Origin: Myxococcales bacterium
GTDB lineage: Bacteria; Myxococcota_A; Polyangia; GCA-2747355
DNA: 64,000 nucleotides
Direction: 5' to 3'
NCBI GenBank assembly: GCA_020431405.1
Contig: JAGQIK010000373.1
Coordinates: forward strand, 1-64,000
Shown here: positions 1 through 8,361 of the stretch, one piece after another
Numbering within the stretch: position 1 is the first letter of the stretch
Layout of the letters: each line of letters opens with the position of its first letter
Program-made: the position numbers and the translations under genes
Notes under the pieces: generated by a model
What the model saw: the letters and a program-made list of their open reading frames with translations, nothing else
What the model was told of the DNA's origin: nothing
Databases searched by the model: none

Positions 1-96
1 CGATCAATCGCCGCCCGACCTGCCGCGCCGCAACGAGCCGGCCGTCGTGCGCGCCGTCGCCGCCGCCGTCGCCGCCCCGCCAAGAGCGCCGCCTAG
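1..96 (+). CDS. 3' end of an unidentified protein with an Arg-rich tail (partial)
   Basis: Reading from base 1 gives 31 codons ending at TAG 94-96. The peptide is rich in Ala, Pro and Arg, with a run of eight Arg followed by PAKSAA. Such basic tails occur on RNA helicases and other RNA-binding proteins, but nothing here identifies the family. It lies 204 bases upstream of minD on the same strand. In many bacteria that position holds minC, but this tail does not resemble a MinC C-terminus. It could also be a chance open frame in high-GC DNA. Confidence 0.4.
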   Translation, partial: RSIAARPAAPQRAGRRARRRRRRRRPAKSAA

Positions 97-160
97 CACA
101 GGGCGGCTACCTACATCTGCCTACATAACCCAGCAGATTTTCAGCTCAAAAACTTGGCCA

Positions 161-193
161 TCGCCCCTCCTCGCCGTTAGCTAGGAGGGGCGA
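161..193. terminator. Strong 11-bp stem-loop upstream of minD, no T-run
   Basis: TCGCCCCTCCT (161-171) pairs perfectly with AGGAGGGGCGA (183-193) around an 11-base loop. It follows the edge ORF by 64 bases and precedes minD by 107. No T-tract follows on either strand, so it is not a textbook intrinsic terminator. It could be a U-less terminator, an mRNA 3' end stabiliser, or a leader structure for minD. Apart from it, bases 97-300 show no gene. Confidence 0.5.
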
Positions 194-300
194 CGCGCTC
201 GCGCGCGGCGCTGGCAATCCTTCGAATGAATGGACGTTTTGGCAGTCCACGCGGAGTGGTGGGCGCGGCATCGGTGCGCCTGCCGACGGAGAGCACAGAC

Positions 301-1110
301 ATGGCCAGAGTCATCGTGATCACCTCGGGCAAAGGCGGCGTTGGCAAGACCACGAGCGCCGCCAGCATCGCCGCCGGCCTCGCGTCGCGCGGCTTCAAGA
401 CCGTCGCCATCGACTTCGATGTCGGCCTGCGCAACCTCGATCTCGTGATGGGCGTCGAGCGGCGCGTGGTCTACGACCTCGTCAACGTCATCAAGGGCGA
501 GGCGAACCTGCACCAGGCGCTGATCCGCGACAAGCGCGTCGACGGCCTCTACGTGCTGCCCGCCTCGCAGACGCGCGACAAGGACGCGCTCGATCTCGAG
601 GGCGTCGGGCGCGTGCTCAAAGACCTCAAGGGCATGGGCTTCGAGTACATCGTTTGCGATTCGCCGGCCGGCATCGAGCGCGGCGCGCAGATGGCGATGT
701 ACTTCGCCGACGAAGCGATCGTCGTGACCAACCCCGAGGTCTCGTCGGTGCGCGACTCGGACCGCGTGCTCGGTCTGCTCGACGCCAAGACGCGCCGTGC
801 AGAGCTCGGCCTCGAGCCGATCAAGACGCACCTTCTGCTCTCGCGCTACTCGCCTCAGCGCGTCAAGCAGGGCGACATGCTCGGTGTCGAGGACGTGCTC
901 GAGCTGCTCGGCATCCCGCTGCTCGGCGTGATCCCGGAGTCGAAGTCGGTGCTCAAGGCGTCCAACTCGGGCACGCCGGCGATCCTCGACGAGACGAGCG
1001 ACGTGGCGCAGGCCTACTTCGACGTGGTCTATCGCTTCCTCGGCGTCGACCGGCCGCACCGTTTCATCCACGAACAGAAGCGCGGCTTCTTCCGCCGGCT
1101 GTTCAGCTAG
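301..1110 (+). CDS. minD: Septum site-determining ATPase MinD
   Basis: A 269-residue MinD, the deviant Walker ATPase that, with MinE, positions the division septum by oscillating on the membrane; the length matches E. coli MinD (270). The deviant P-loop GKGGVGKTT lies at residues 10-18 with signature Lys11 and Lys16. The switch segment DVGLRNLDLVMG follows near residue 40, and the Walker B segment CDSPAGIE near residue 120. The C-terminus (QKRGFFRRLFS) is the amphipathic membrane-targeting helix of the family. The ATG at 301 is chosen over an in-frame ATG at 226 because MARVIVITSGKGGVGK is the family N-terminus and GGAGAG lies 7 bases upstream. minE follows after 17 bases, so the two are probably co-transcribed. 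No minC is visible in the window. Confidence 0.97.
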   Translation: MARVIVITSGKGGVGKTTSAASIAAGLASRGFKTVAIDFDVGLRNLDLVMGVERRVVYDLVNVIKGEANLHQALIRDKRVDGLYVLPASQTRDKDALDLEGVGRVLKDLKGMGFEYIVCDSPAGIERGAQMAMYFADEAIVVTNPEVSSVRDSDRVLGLLDAKTRRAELGLEPIKTHLLLSRYSPQRVKQGDMLGVEDVLELLGIPLLGVIPESKSVLKASNSGTPAILDETSDVAQAYFDVVYRFLGVDRPHRFIHEQKRGFFRRLFS

Positions 1111-1127
1111 ACAGGACGAGGTGACGC

Positions 1128-1448
1128 ATGTCCCTTCTGGACTACTTTCGCCGCTCGCGTAAGAAGTCGGCCAGCGTCGCCAAGGATCGACTGCAGATCC
1201 TGGTGGCTCGCGACCGCTCCGCGCGTGGCGCGCCAGATTACCTGCCGCTGTTGCGTCAGGAGCTTCTGGCCGTGATCGCCAAGTACGAGACGATCGATCT
1301 CGAGCAGGTGTCGGTGTCGCTCGATCGCTCGAGCGGCTGCGAGGTGCTCGAGCTGAACATCGTGTTGCCCGACGCGCCGACCCTCGCCGCCGCCAAGCGC
1401 GAAGCGCGCCACGCGGGTGCCGTCACGACGCCGACCCTGCGCGTCTAG
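1128..1448 (+). CDS. minE: Cell division topological specificity factor MinE
   Basis: A 106-residue MinE, the partner that stimulates MinD ATPase and drives pole-to-pole oscillation. The N-terminus SLLDYFRRSRKK matches the family membrane-binding start (E. coli MALLDFF). The segment SVAKDRLQILVARDR is the conserved anti-MinCD region. Residues from about 40 to 90 form the dimeric topological specificity domain. The protein is slightly longer than typical (about 88), with a low-complexity Ala-rich tail ending TTPTLRV. It begins 17 bases after minD and is followed by a convergent gene on the other strand. Confidence 0.93.
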   Translation: MSLLDYFRRSRKKSASVAKDRLQILVARDRSARGAPDYLPLLRQELLAVIAKYETIDLEQVSVSLDRSSGCEVLELNIVLPDAPTLAAAKREARHAGAVTTPTLRV

Positions 1449-1497
1449 CGCGCGCTAGCGGCGTGCGTCGCCGGCCGCGGCGTGCGGAAGCGCGCCG

Positions 1498-2040
1498 CTA
1501 CTTGCTGGCGGGCGAGCTCTTCTGCGCGTCGAGCTCGGCGATCTTCTGCGTCAGGTGCTGCACCGCCTGCGCGTAGTAGTCGCGCTGACGCTGGATCTGC
1601 TGCATCTGGATCGCGTTGGCCTTGCCGCGCACGCGCGCGATGACCTTGTCGAGCTTGCCCACGCGAATGCGCGCGCGCTCGAGGTGGCCTGCCATCTCTT
1701 CGCGCGACATCGGCTTGCCCATGCCCTTCACCGGCTCGGTCTTGGGCGTGGTGCTCGCGGTGTTGTTGGGGGCGGGCGCGACCGACTGACCACCACCGCC
1801 AGAGGTGCTCGACGTCGTGTTGGTCTTGCCCTCGGCTTTGCGCGCAGCGGCGCGCGCGACGTTGAGCGCGGCCTGACCGCTGGACGCGCCCGACGCGCTC
1901 GCGGTGGGTGCGCGTTGCGCGGTGCCGTCCCCATCAGGCTTGGCGTCGGGCTTCGGCCCGCGGCGCCACACGACGAAGGCGATGACGGCGACGACGGCGA
2001 TTACCGCACCTGCGATCCAGACCTTGCCCTTCGATTGCAT
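1498..2040 (-). CDS. Membrane-anchored protein with C-terminal coiled coil, function unknown
   Basis: A 180-residue protein. Residues 8-25 form one strongly hydrophobic helix (AGAVIAVVAVIAFVVW) followed by Arg-Arg, consistent with an N-in membrane anchor. A long Ala/Ser/Thr/Gly/Pro-rich linker follows (about 28-105). The C-terminal 70 residues are charged and heptad-like, rich in Glu, Arg and Gln, and probably form a coiled coil. The start at 2040 is preferred over the upstream in-frame codon at 2130 because GGGAGCAGG sits just upstream and the anchor begins at once. I recognise no family. It lies downstream of a tiny ORF on the same strand, with a 17-bp tandem repeat between them. Confidence 0.72.
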   Translation of the reverse strand: MQSKGKVWIAGAVIAVVAVIAFVVWRRGPKPDAKPDGDGTAQRAPTASASGASSGQAALNVARAAARKAEGKTNTTSSTSGGGGQSVAPAPNNTASTTPKTEPVKGMGKPMSREEMAGHLERARIRVGKLDKVIARVRGKANAIQMQQIQRQRDYYAQAVQHLTQKIAELDAQKSSPASK

Positions 2041-2113
2041 GAGCCTGCTCCCGCTTTTTTCCTGTGAACCCTCGCTGCCCTTCGCCCGATTCCCCTGAAC
2101 AACGATCCCGAGG

Positions 2114-2147
2114 TTGAATTGATCGTGCACTTGAATTGATGGTGCAC
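2114..2147. repeat. Two tandem 17-bp direct repeats in the leader of the coiled-coil gene
   Basis: Units 2114-2130 and 2131-2147 both read TTGAATTGAT-S-GTGCAC and differ at one base (C versus G). Each contains the palindrome GTGCAC and an AT-rich segment unusual for this GC-rich DNA. They lie between the stop of the tiny ORF (2156) and the start of the coiled-coil gene (2040). Tandem direct repeats in a leader suggest a regulator-binding site. Confidence 0.75.
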
Positions 2148-2155
2148 GGCGTCCG

Positions 2156-2323
2156 TCAGCGTTTGGGACGAACTCGCTCGTACAGCGGCAAGTTAGGCAA
2201 AGGCGGCGTTCGGCGCCGCCGGCGGTAGATCGGCGGGGGCGCGATAATCGGCGCGTCCTCCACTACGGGAGGCGTCACGGGCTGGGGCGTCAGCTGTTCG
2301 GCGGGTTTGTCAGGCGACGTCAC
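2156..2323 (-). CDS. Putative 55-residue Pro/Arg-rich small protein
   Basis: A GTG-initiated frame of 55 codons ending at TGA 2158-2156. The product is Pro-rich, carries PIYRRRRRTPP about two-thirds along and ends YERVRPKR. It has no signal peptide or membrane segment. GGATGGGG lies just upstream of the GTG, and a sigma-54-like promoter ends about 70 bases further upstream. The frame is free of Ala/Arg frame-shadow monotony and shows normal third-position GC use. It could be a cytosolic small protein co-transcribed with the coiled-coil membrane gene. Its short length and GTG start leave real doubt. Confidence 0.45.
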   Translation of the reverse strand: MTSPDKPAEQLTPQPVTPPVVEDAPIIAPPPIYRRRRRTPPLPNLPLYERVRPKR

Positions 2324-2391
2324 GGTGGCCCCATCCTTCGGATCTGCGTCGAAGCGCCAAGGCGCACGACGCCGAGGCTGTCGTGTACCTA

Positions 2392-2407
2392 ATCAAGTCT
2401 CGTGCCA
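2392..2407 (-). promoter_or_regulatory. Sigma-54-like promoter for the tiny ORF, with GA in place of GC at -12
   Basis: The minus strand reads TGGCACGAGACTTGAT. This matches TGGCACG-N4-TTGCT at every conserved position except the C of the -12 GC, which is A. A start near 2380 would give a leader of about 57 bases for the small ORF at 2323. The gene for a sigma-54 activator is divergent at 2520, the usual arrangement for a locally acting activator. Confidence 0.4.
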
Positions 2408-2454
2408 CGGCCCGGCCCGTGGTGGAGTGCCAGAATTGGGAGTGATTTCGCCAC

Positions 2455-2484
2455 TTGACCTCGGCCATCGGGCGGGCGTAGAAC
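2455..2484 (+). promoter_or_regulatory. Sigma-70-type promoter for the sigma-54 activator gene
   Basis: TTGACC (2455-2460), an 18-base spacer, then TAGAAC (2479-2484). The predicted start near 2491 lies ahead of the Shine-Dalgarno sequence CGGAGGGA and the ATG at 2520. The same TTGACC-N18-TAGAA layout recurs at 32699-32728 upstream of the first MopE gene. Confidence 0.5.
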
Positions 2485-2508
2485 CTCCGAAGCGCACCCG
2501 TTCGGAGG
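2484..2508. promoter_or_regulatory. Perfect 8-bp inverted repeat, probable operator/enhancer of the adjacent activator
   Basis: CCTCCGAA (2484-2491) and TTCGGAGG (2501-2508) are separated by 9 bases. The site overlaps the start region of the activator gene, where binding could repress it. It also lies about 80-115 bases upstream of the divergent sigma-54-like promoter, a normal enhancer distance. The same half-site occurs as a contiguous palindrome at 6051-6064. Confidence 0.5.
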
Positions 2509-2519
2509 GAGTACCCCCG

Positions 2520-3947
<1,428 letters not shown>

Positions 3948-3995
3948 CTGCGCGCCAGTCGCCGAGTGTCGCGGTCGAGGGGCGGCGTCACCGCG

Positions 3996-5528
3996 TTACG
4001 GCCGGGCTTTGGTGCCTTCGGTCTCGTTCTGCGCGATCTCGGTGATGGTCTTGACCAGCGCCTTGCGCTTGGCGCTGCCGCGCGAGAGGGCTCGCTTGAG
4101 CCGCCGTAGGTGCTCGTGGTGCGCGCGCGACGTGTCGGGCAGCGCCACCTGGCGCCGGTAGTGAAACACCGCGAACGCGTGGCGTCTGAGCGCTTCGACA
4201 AACTGCGCCACGTGCGTCTGCTCGATGGCGCGTAACTGCGTGAAGCTGCGCTCTCGCGTCTTGCGGTTGGTGGAGAAGCGGATGCGTCCGATGCGCCCGT
4301 AGCCGCGCGCGGGCAGGTCCTCGATGACCAGCGTGCGCACGTCGATCATCGGAAAGCCCTTCTCGAAGAGGTCGTAGTAGAGGCGCGGACCGCGCGAGCG
4401 GATGCGCGCGATCTGCCCGCCGAAGGGCACGATCGGCGTCACCGTCGCCGCCTGCATGTGCGCCAGCAGGCGCACGCGATCGTGGCGCGTCAGCCGGCGC
4501 GGCACGACCTTGGGGCGCCGGCGCGGCTTGAGCGTGGTCAGGATCTCGCGGAACTCGTCGATGCCCACCACGACGTTGAGGCCCGAGCCGCCGCGGTAGG
4601 CCGCGTGGTAGGCGCCGATCAGCTCGAGGCGCCCCGTCTTGCAGCTCAGCGCGAGCACGGGGCTTCCGCTGTTGCCGGCCGACAGACGCGCGTCGATGAC
4701 GAAGTCGAGGTGGTTCCAGGTGCCTTCCTGGTCATGGTCGCGCGGGTTGATGACCTTGCCGGTGGTCAGCGCCTGGAAGGCGCCGAGCGGATAGCCGCGC
4801 GACTGCACGGCGTCGCCGGCCTTGAGCGCTGCGCTCTGGCCGAGCGTGAAGGGGATGCGGTTGACCGAGACGGGGCCCTTGAGCACCGACACATCGAGCT
4901 CGGCGTCAACCACGACGCGCGAGAGCTGAACGTCATCACGGTTGTAGGAGTCGTTTTCGTTGTCGACGATGGTGACGCTTTGCGATAGCCGCTTGCAGCC
5001 GTCCGGCACGTCGTCGACCTTGTTGGCGCCGCCCGTGACGAAAGGCCACTCCGAGACGTGCTCGTTGGTCATCAGATAGGTGGCGCTCTTGGCGCGGCGA
5101 AACGCGAAGGCCGTGCCGTGGCGGCGAACGGTCTTGCGCGTGCGCCGGATCTTGCCCGACGCGTCGTAGTCGATGCACTGGTAGACCGCTGTCGAGCGCA
5201 GGCAGAAGGTGTAGCGGCTCGATGCTTCTTCGAAGCGTACGGCGGCCGGCATGCGCGCCCAGTCGCTGGTGTACGTGCCGCTGCACAACGCGCGGATCGT
5301 GCGCTTGCCGACGATGCCGGCAGGCTGCCGCGTCTTGGGCTTGGTCTCTTTGCGTTTGGCGCCTGGCGGATGCGAGGCGCTGCGCGCCTTCTTGCGCTTG
5401 GCGCGCTTCGTCGGGTGGACAGGCGGGGCGGCGTCGGACGACGCCGAGTCCAAAAAGACAACCGCGCCGAACAGCCCGATCACCATCGCGACGAGCGCGA
5501 GGTTGGCAGACTGTCGGCGCGGCGTCAT
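3996..5528 (-). CDS. Membrane-anchored trypsin-like serine protease
   Basis: A 510-residue protein with an N-terminal hydrophobic segment (about 10-28), then a basic Lys/Arg/Pro-rich linker to about 78. A chymotrypsin-fold peptidase domain follows. Its catalytic triad is readable: His157 in TNEHV, Asp212 in LDVSVLK and Ser287 in AGNSGSP. Substrate is unknown. The family includes HtrA-like and secreted S1 proteases, but no PDZ domain is visible. About 170 C-terminal residues (340-510) are basic and not assigned. The ATG at 5528 is chosen because it places the hydrophobic segment at the N-terminus; its Shine-Dalgarno match is poor. The open frame upstream overlaps the Lys-rich peptide gene in another frame and is not used. 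That peptide gene lies 53 bases upstream on the same strand. Confidence 0.85.
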   Translation of the reverse strand: MTPRRQSANLALVAMVIGLFGAVVFLDSASSDAAPPVHPTKRAKRKKARSASHPPGAKRKETKPKTRQPAGIVGKRTIRALCSGTYTSDWARMPAAVRFEEASSRYTFCLRSTAVYQCIDYDASGKIRRTRKTVRRHGTAFAFRRAKSATYLMTNEHVSEWPFVTGGANKVDDVPDGCKRLSQSVTIVDNENDSYNRDDVQLSRVVVDAELDVSVLKGPVSVNRIPFTLGQSAALKAGDAVQSRGYPLGAFQALTTGKVINPRDHDQEGTWNHLDFVIDARLSAGNSGSPVLALSCKTGRLELIGAYHAAYRGGSGLNVVVGIDEFREILTTLKPRRRPKVVPRRLTRHDRVRLLAHMQAATVTPIVPFGGQIARIRSRGPRLYYDLFEKGFPMIDVRTLVIEDLPARGYGRIGRIRFSTNRKTRERSFTQLRAIEQTHVAQFVEALRRHAFAVFHYRRQVALPDTSRAHHEHLRRLKRALSRGSAKRKALVKTITEIAQNETEGTKARP

Positions 5529-5581
5529 CGGCGATCGGCGCGCGATGTTTTCGCGTGCAGATCGCACGTCAGAAAGCAGCG

Positions 5582-5797
5582 TTATTTCTTTTTGCGCTTG
5601 GCTTTCTTCTTGGCTTTCTTTTTCGACTTCTTGGCTGCCTTCTTGGAGCGCTTGGCCTTCTTGGCCTTCTTCTTCGAAGACTTCTTGGCGGCTTTCTTCT
5701 TGCCAGCCGCCTGCGCCACCGCGCCACCACCCGAAACGGCCGGGACGGCGAACGTCAGCGCGAGAGCTGCCACGATGGCGTAGATGAACGAACGCAT
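5582..5797 (-). CDS. Secreted Lys-rich peptide (histone H1-tail-like composition)
   Basis: A 71-residue product. Residues 1-30 are a clear signal peptide (MRSFIYAIVAALALTFAVPA, then a small-residue region ending AQA). The mature part is almost entirely Lys and Ala with a few Ser and Arg, in KKAKK/KKKAKK repeats. AGGAGAAGAGA immediately precedes the ATG, an excellent ribosome-binding site. The composition recalls H1-type tails, but the signal peptide argues for export. It may bind envelope polyanions, extracellular DNA or lipopolysaccharide; this is inference. A sigma-54-like promoter lies at 5905-5920. The protease gene follows on the same strand. Confidence 0.7.
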   Translation of the reverse strand: MRSFIYAIVAALALTFAVPAVSGGGAVAQAAGKKKAAKKSSKKKAKKAKRSKKAAKKSKKKAKKKAKRKKK

Positions 5798-5904
5798 TCT
5801 CTTCTCCTGTTCGGCCCACGTTGTTGGTCGGGCCTACCTTTTCGCGAACCATGCCGCGTTTGTTTTCGGTCGAGCACGTCGACCAACCGTCGGGCTGACT
5901 CACT

Positions 5905-5920
5905 TGCTACCGCCATGCCA
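5905..5920 (-). promoter_or_regulatory. Sigma-54-type promoter for the Lys-rich peptide gene
   Basis: The minus strand reads TGGCATGGCGGTAGCA. GG and GC have the correct 10-base spacing, with two departures from TGGCACG-N4-TTGCA. The predicted start near 5893 gives a leader of about 95 bases. A CCTCCGATCGGAGG palindrome lies about 130 bases further upstream. The rest of 5798-6099 holds no gene that I can see. Confidence 0.48.
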
Positions 5921-6050
5921 GAACCGGCCAGATGCGTCCATTCAACAGATTTCAGGTACCTCTAGAGCATGACGCGTTCAAAGGCCCTCGTCGAGAGTAG
6001 GTCATAGGCCTGATAGTCGGAGTTAAGACCCCCGGCTGTCGGTGGCGACA

Positions 6051-6064
6051 CCTCCGATCGGAGG
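6051..6064. promoter_or_regulatory. 14-bp perfect palindrome, possible enhancer site or 3' stem-loop
   Basis: CCTCCGATCGGAGG is its own reverse complement. Its arms match the inverted repeat beside the sigma-54 activator gene (2484-2508). It lies about 130 bases upstream of the sigma-54-like promoter at 5905-5920. It is also 36 bases beyond the stop of the GshB-like gene, so a U-less terminator role is the alternative. Confidence 0.45.
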
Positions 6065-6099
6065 GTGCCATCGCAGGCGCGAGATCGCGCGCGATCCGC

Positions 6100-7110
6100 T
6101 CATGACGCGTCGCGCCGCGCGGCCTCGACCTTGACGGTGATCGCGTCGAGCACGGCACCCGTGAAGTCGCGCTCGTAGTAGCGCTCGGCGTCGCGAAATC
6201 CGCCGGTAGCGTAGACGTTGATCTCGACGATACGCGTGCCGATGAAGTCGAGACCCGAGAGGAAGATCCCGTCGCGCGCGAGAAACGGCGCCGCCGCGGC
6301 GATGGCTTCGCGCATCGCGTCGGTGACCTCGCCCGGCTCGGCGTGTCCACCCGCGTGGATGTTGCTGCGAAAGTCAGTCTCGTGCGGCACGCGCGCCACG
6401 GCGAGCGACTTGCCGTCGACCTCGAGCACGTTGCCGTCCATCACCACCACGCGCACGTCGCCTTGCGTCGCCTCCGGCACGAAGTGCTGCGCCATGCCGT
6501 AACCCTCGCGCGTGACGACCTCGGCGATCTGTCGCAGGTTCTGGCCGCCAGGCTCGACGACGAACACGTCGCGCCCACGCGTGCCGGCGAGCGGCTTGAG
6601 CACGCAGCGTCCCGGCGCGCCGTTGATGAAGGCGAGCAGACGGTCGACATCGCGCGAGACCTCGGTGACCGGGCGATAGCGCTCGTCGAGCTGCATCAAG
6701 TAGAGCTTGCTGCTGGCGCGGATCAGACCGTCCGGATCGTTGAGCACGACCACGCCGCGATCGCGCGCCACGCGCGCCAACGCCAGCGCGGTCTCGTGCG
6801 CGCCCTGCGCGTCGCGCGCCGGGTTGGTGCGCATCAGCAGCGCGTCGATCAGGTCGAGCTCGATCCAGCCGACCTCGGTATCGCGCAGTGCCGCCACCGT
6901 TAGCGCCTCGGCGCCGAGCGAGCCCGCTTCGATGGTGCACGCTTTGGCGATCAACCGGCCGTCGCGCGCGACGCCGAGGTCGTCGACACCTGTGACATGC
7001 ACGGTGTGTCCGGCGGCGACGGCGCGGCGCACGAGCATGAACGTCGTCATCGTGACGACGAGATCGTCGATGGCGTTGACCACGAAACAGAGCCGCAAAG
7101 GCGCGTTCAT
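6100..7110 (-). CDS. GshB-like ATP-grasp ligase
   Basis: A 336-residue ATP-grasp enzyme resembling glutathione synthetase, which ligates Gly to gamma-Glu-Cys using ATP. The family-like elements are DALLMRTNPARD, VVVLNDPDGLIRASSKL, CVLKPLAGTRGRDVFV (the nucleotide-binding loop), GDVRVVVMDG, RSNIHAGGHAE and GLDFIGTRIVEINV (metal-binding Glu/Asn). The true substrate may differ, because the neighbours are not glutathione genes. The start ATG at 7110 overlaps the stop of the upstream deacylase gene as ATGA, with GAGGAG just ahead, so the two are translationally coupled. Canonical GshB is about 315 residues. No gamma-glutamylcysteine ligase is seen nearby. Confidence 0.85.
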   Translation of the reverse strand: MNAPLRLCFVVNAIDDLVVTMTTFMLVRRAVAAGHTVHVTGVDDLGVARDGRLIAKACTIEAGSLGAEALTVAALRDTEVGWIELDLIDALLMRTNPARDAQGAHETALALARVARDRGVVVLNDPDGLIRASSKLYLMQLDERYRPVTEVSRDVDRLLAFINGAPGRCVLKPLAGTRGRDVFVVEPGGQNLRQIAEVVTREGYGMAQHFVPEATQGDVRVVVMDGNVLEVDGKSLAVARVPHETDFRSNIHAGGHAEPGEVTDAMREAIAAAAPFLARDGIFLSGLDFIGTRIVEINVYATGGFRDAERYYERDFTGAVLDAITVKVEAARRDAS

Positions 7111-8219
7111 GCGCTCTCCTCGTCCTTGTCGTTCTCGTTTTCGTCTTTGCGCTTGGTCGGCGCGACGAAATCGATCTCCACGCGTTTGACAAAGCCGCGG
7201 TCCGCTGCAGCGGGCACGCCGAGATGCACGATACGCGCGCCGGTTTGCGCCACGGGGTCGACGCTCTTGCCGATGATGACGCCCTTTTCCGGGGCACGAT
7301 ATTCGCGCACCACATCGCCGAAGACGTCGACGAGGCGCGCGATGAGCTCGCCTTCCTCGACGAGATCGGTGACCTGTGGAAAGACCTCGAGCAGCCCGCC
7401 ACGGTCGGTGTACATCCACGACGAGCGCTCGCAGATCAGCGGCTCGAGGCCGGGCGCGAAGGCGCGCTTGGGCAGCATGCTGGCCTCGGCGAGCAGCGCG
7501 CGCAGCCCGCCGAGGGTTCGGCGGATGAACTCGGGTTGAAAACGCGACGGGTTGCCGATCTCGACGGTGATCGATGGGATCTCACGACCCATGGCGGTGC
7601 CGCGCAGCGTGTGGTCGTTGGCCGGGTTGTGCACGATGATCTGCGGCCGCATCAGGTACGCCATGCGCGAGGTCTTCTCGTGCTTCATGTCGGCGCGGAT
7701 GTACAGCGAGTTGACGCGGCCGAGGCTCGCGGTGTGCAGGTCGACCAGATAGTCGAAGCTGGGCAGAAACGTACGCACGAGGCGATAGGCGTAGACCTCG
7801 GCGGCGCTGCCGTCCTTGCGGCCTGGCATCAAGTGGTTGAGGTCGATGCCGGAGTGCGAGCCTTCGGAGAAGCCGCGCTGGTGGCGCATGTAGCCTGGCA
7901 CGTTGGCGACGACGAGCGCGACGATGGTGCCGCGCAGCTTCTGCACGTCGAGCTTGTCAAAGAGCCGGTGGATTACCGGGATGCCGTTGATCTCGTTGCC
8001 GTGCAGCGCCGACGTCATGCCGAAGGTCGGTCCGGATCGTTTGCCGCGCGCGACGAGCACCGGCACGCGCAGCGGCAGGCCTAGGCCATCGTCGGCGAGC
8101 TGGACGAGCAGGCGACTGATGGCGCCTGCGGGCAGCGATTCGAGCGAGAGGCTGTTGGTCAGCAGCGGGCGCTGCAGTGGGCCTTCGGTGATGTCGGGCT
8201 GGGGTTTGGGCGATGCCAT
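7107..8219 (-). CDS. Succinylglutamate desuccinylase/aspartoacylase-family zinc hydrolase
   Basis: A 370-residue AstE/AspA-type metallohydrolase, a carboxypeptidase-like fold that removes acyl groups from amino acids or splits amide bonds. Zinc ligands are visible as His73 and Glu76 in HGNE and His162 in VDLHT. The family motif IDLNHLMPG appears near residue 125, and Glu220 in SITVEIG fits the catalytic general base. The C-terminal part resembles the beta domain of the family, with an acidic Lys/Glu/Asp tail. The start at 8219 is chosen because longer frames would run into the divergent gene at 8362; its Shine-Dalgarno match is weak. It is coupled by a 4-base overlap to the GshB-like ligase, which suggests opposing or sequential steps on one amide-containing compound. 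Confidence 0.88.
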   Translation of the reverse strand: MASPKPQPDITEGPLQRPLLTNSLSLESLPAGAISRLLVQLADDGLGLPLRVPVLVARGKRSGPTFGMTSALHGNEINGIPVIHRLFDKLDVQKLRGTIVALVVANVPGYMRHQRGFSEGSHSGIDLNHLMPGRKDGSAAEVYAYRLVRTFLPSFDYLVDLHTASLGRVNSLYIRADMKHEKTSRMAYLMRPQIIVHNPANDHTLRGTAMGREIPSITVEIGNPSRFQPEFIRRTLGGLRALLAEASMLPKRAFAPGLEPLICERSSWMYTDRGGLLEVFPQVTDLVEEGELIARLVDVFGDVVREYRAPEKGVIIGKSVDPVAQTGARIVHLGVPAAADRGFVKRVEIDFVAPTKRKDENENDKDEESA

Positions 8220-8361
8220 CGCCCGAGTCTTTTTGCGCTCGAGAATTGGGCTCTCCGTCGACGCTGCGGTGACGCATCCGCCAAGTGCTTGCGCGGCGTG
8301 CGAGGTTCTTGTCAGCATACCGCAGCCGCGACGGCGATACGCCATAGACCGAGGGAGCCCG

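Noticed and set aside
5582-5797. The Lys-rich peptide as a cytoplasmic histone H1-like protein
   Set aside because: A clear signal peptide precedes the Lys-rich part, so export is more likely. The histone-fold gene of the window is at 61055-61276.
6100-7110. Firm naming of the ATP-grasp gene as gshB
   Set aside because: Motifs fit the fold, but there is no glutathione partner gene and the deacylase coupling suggests another substrate.
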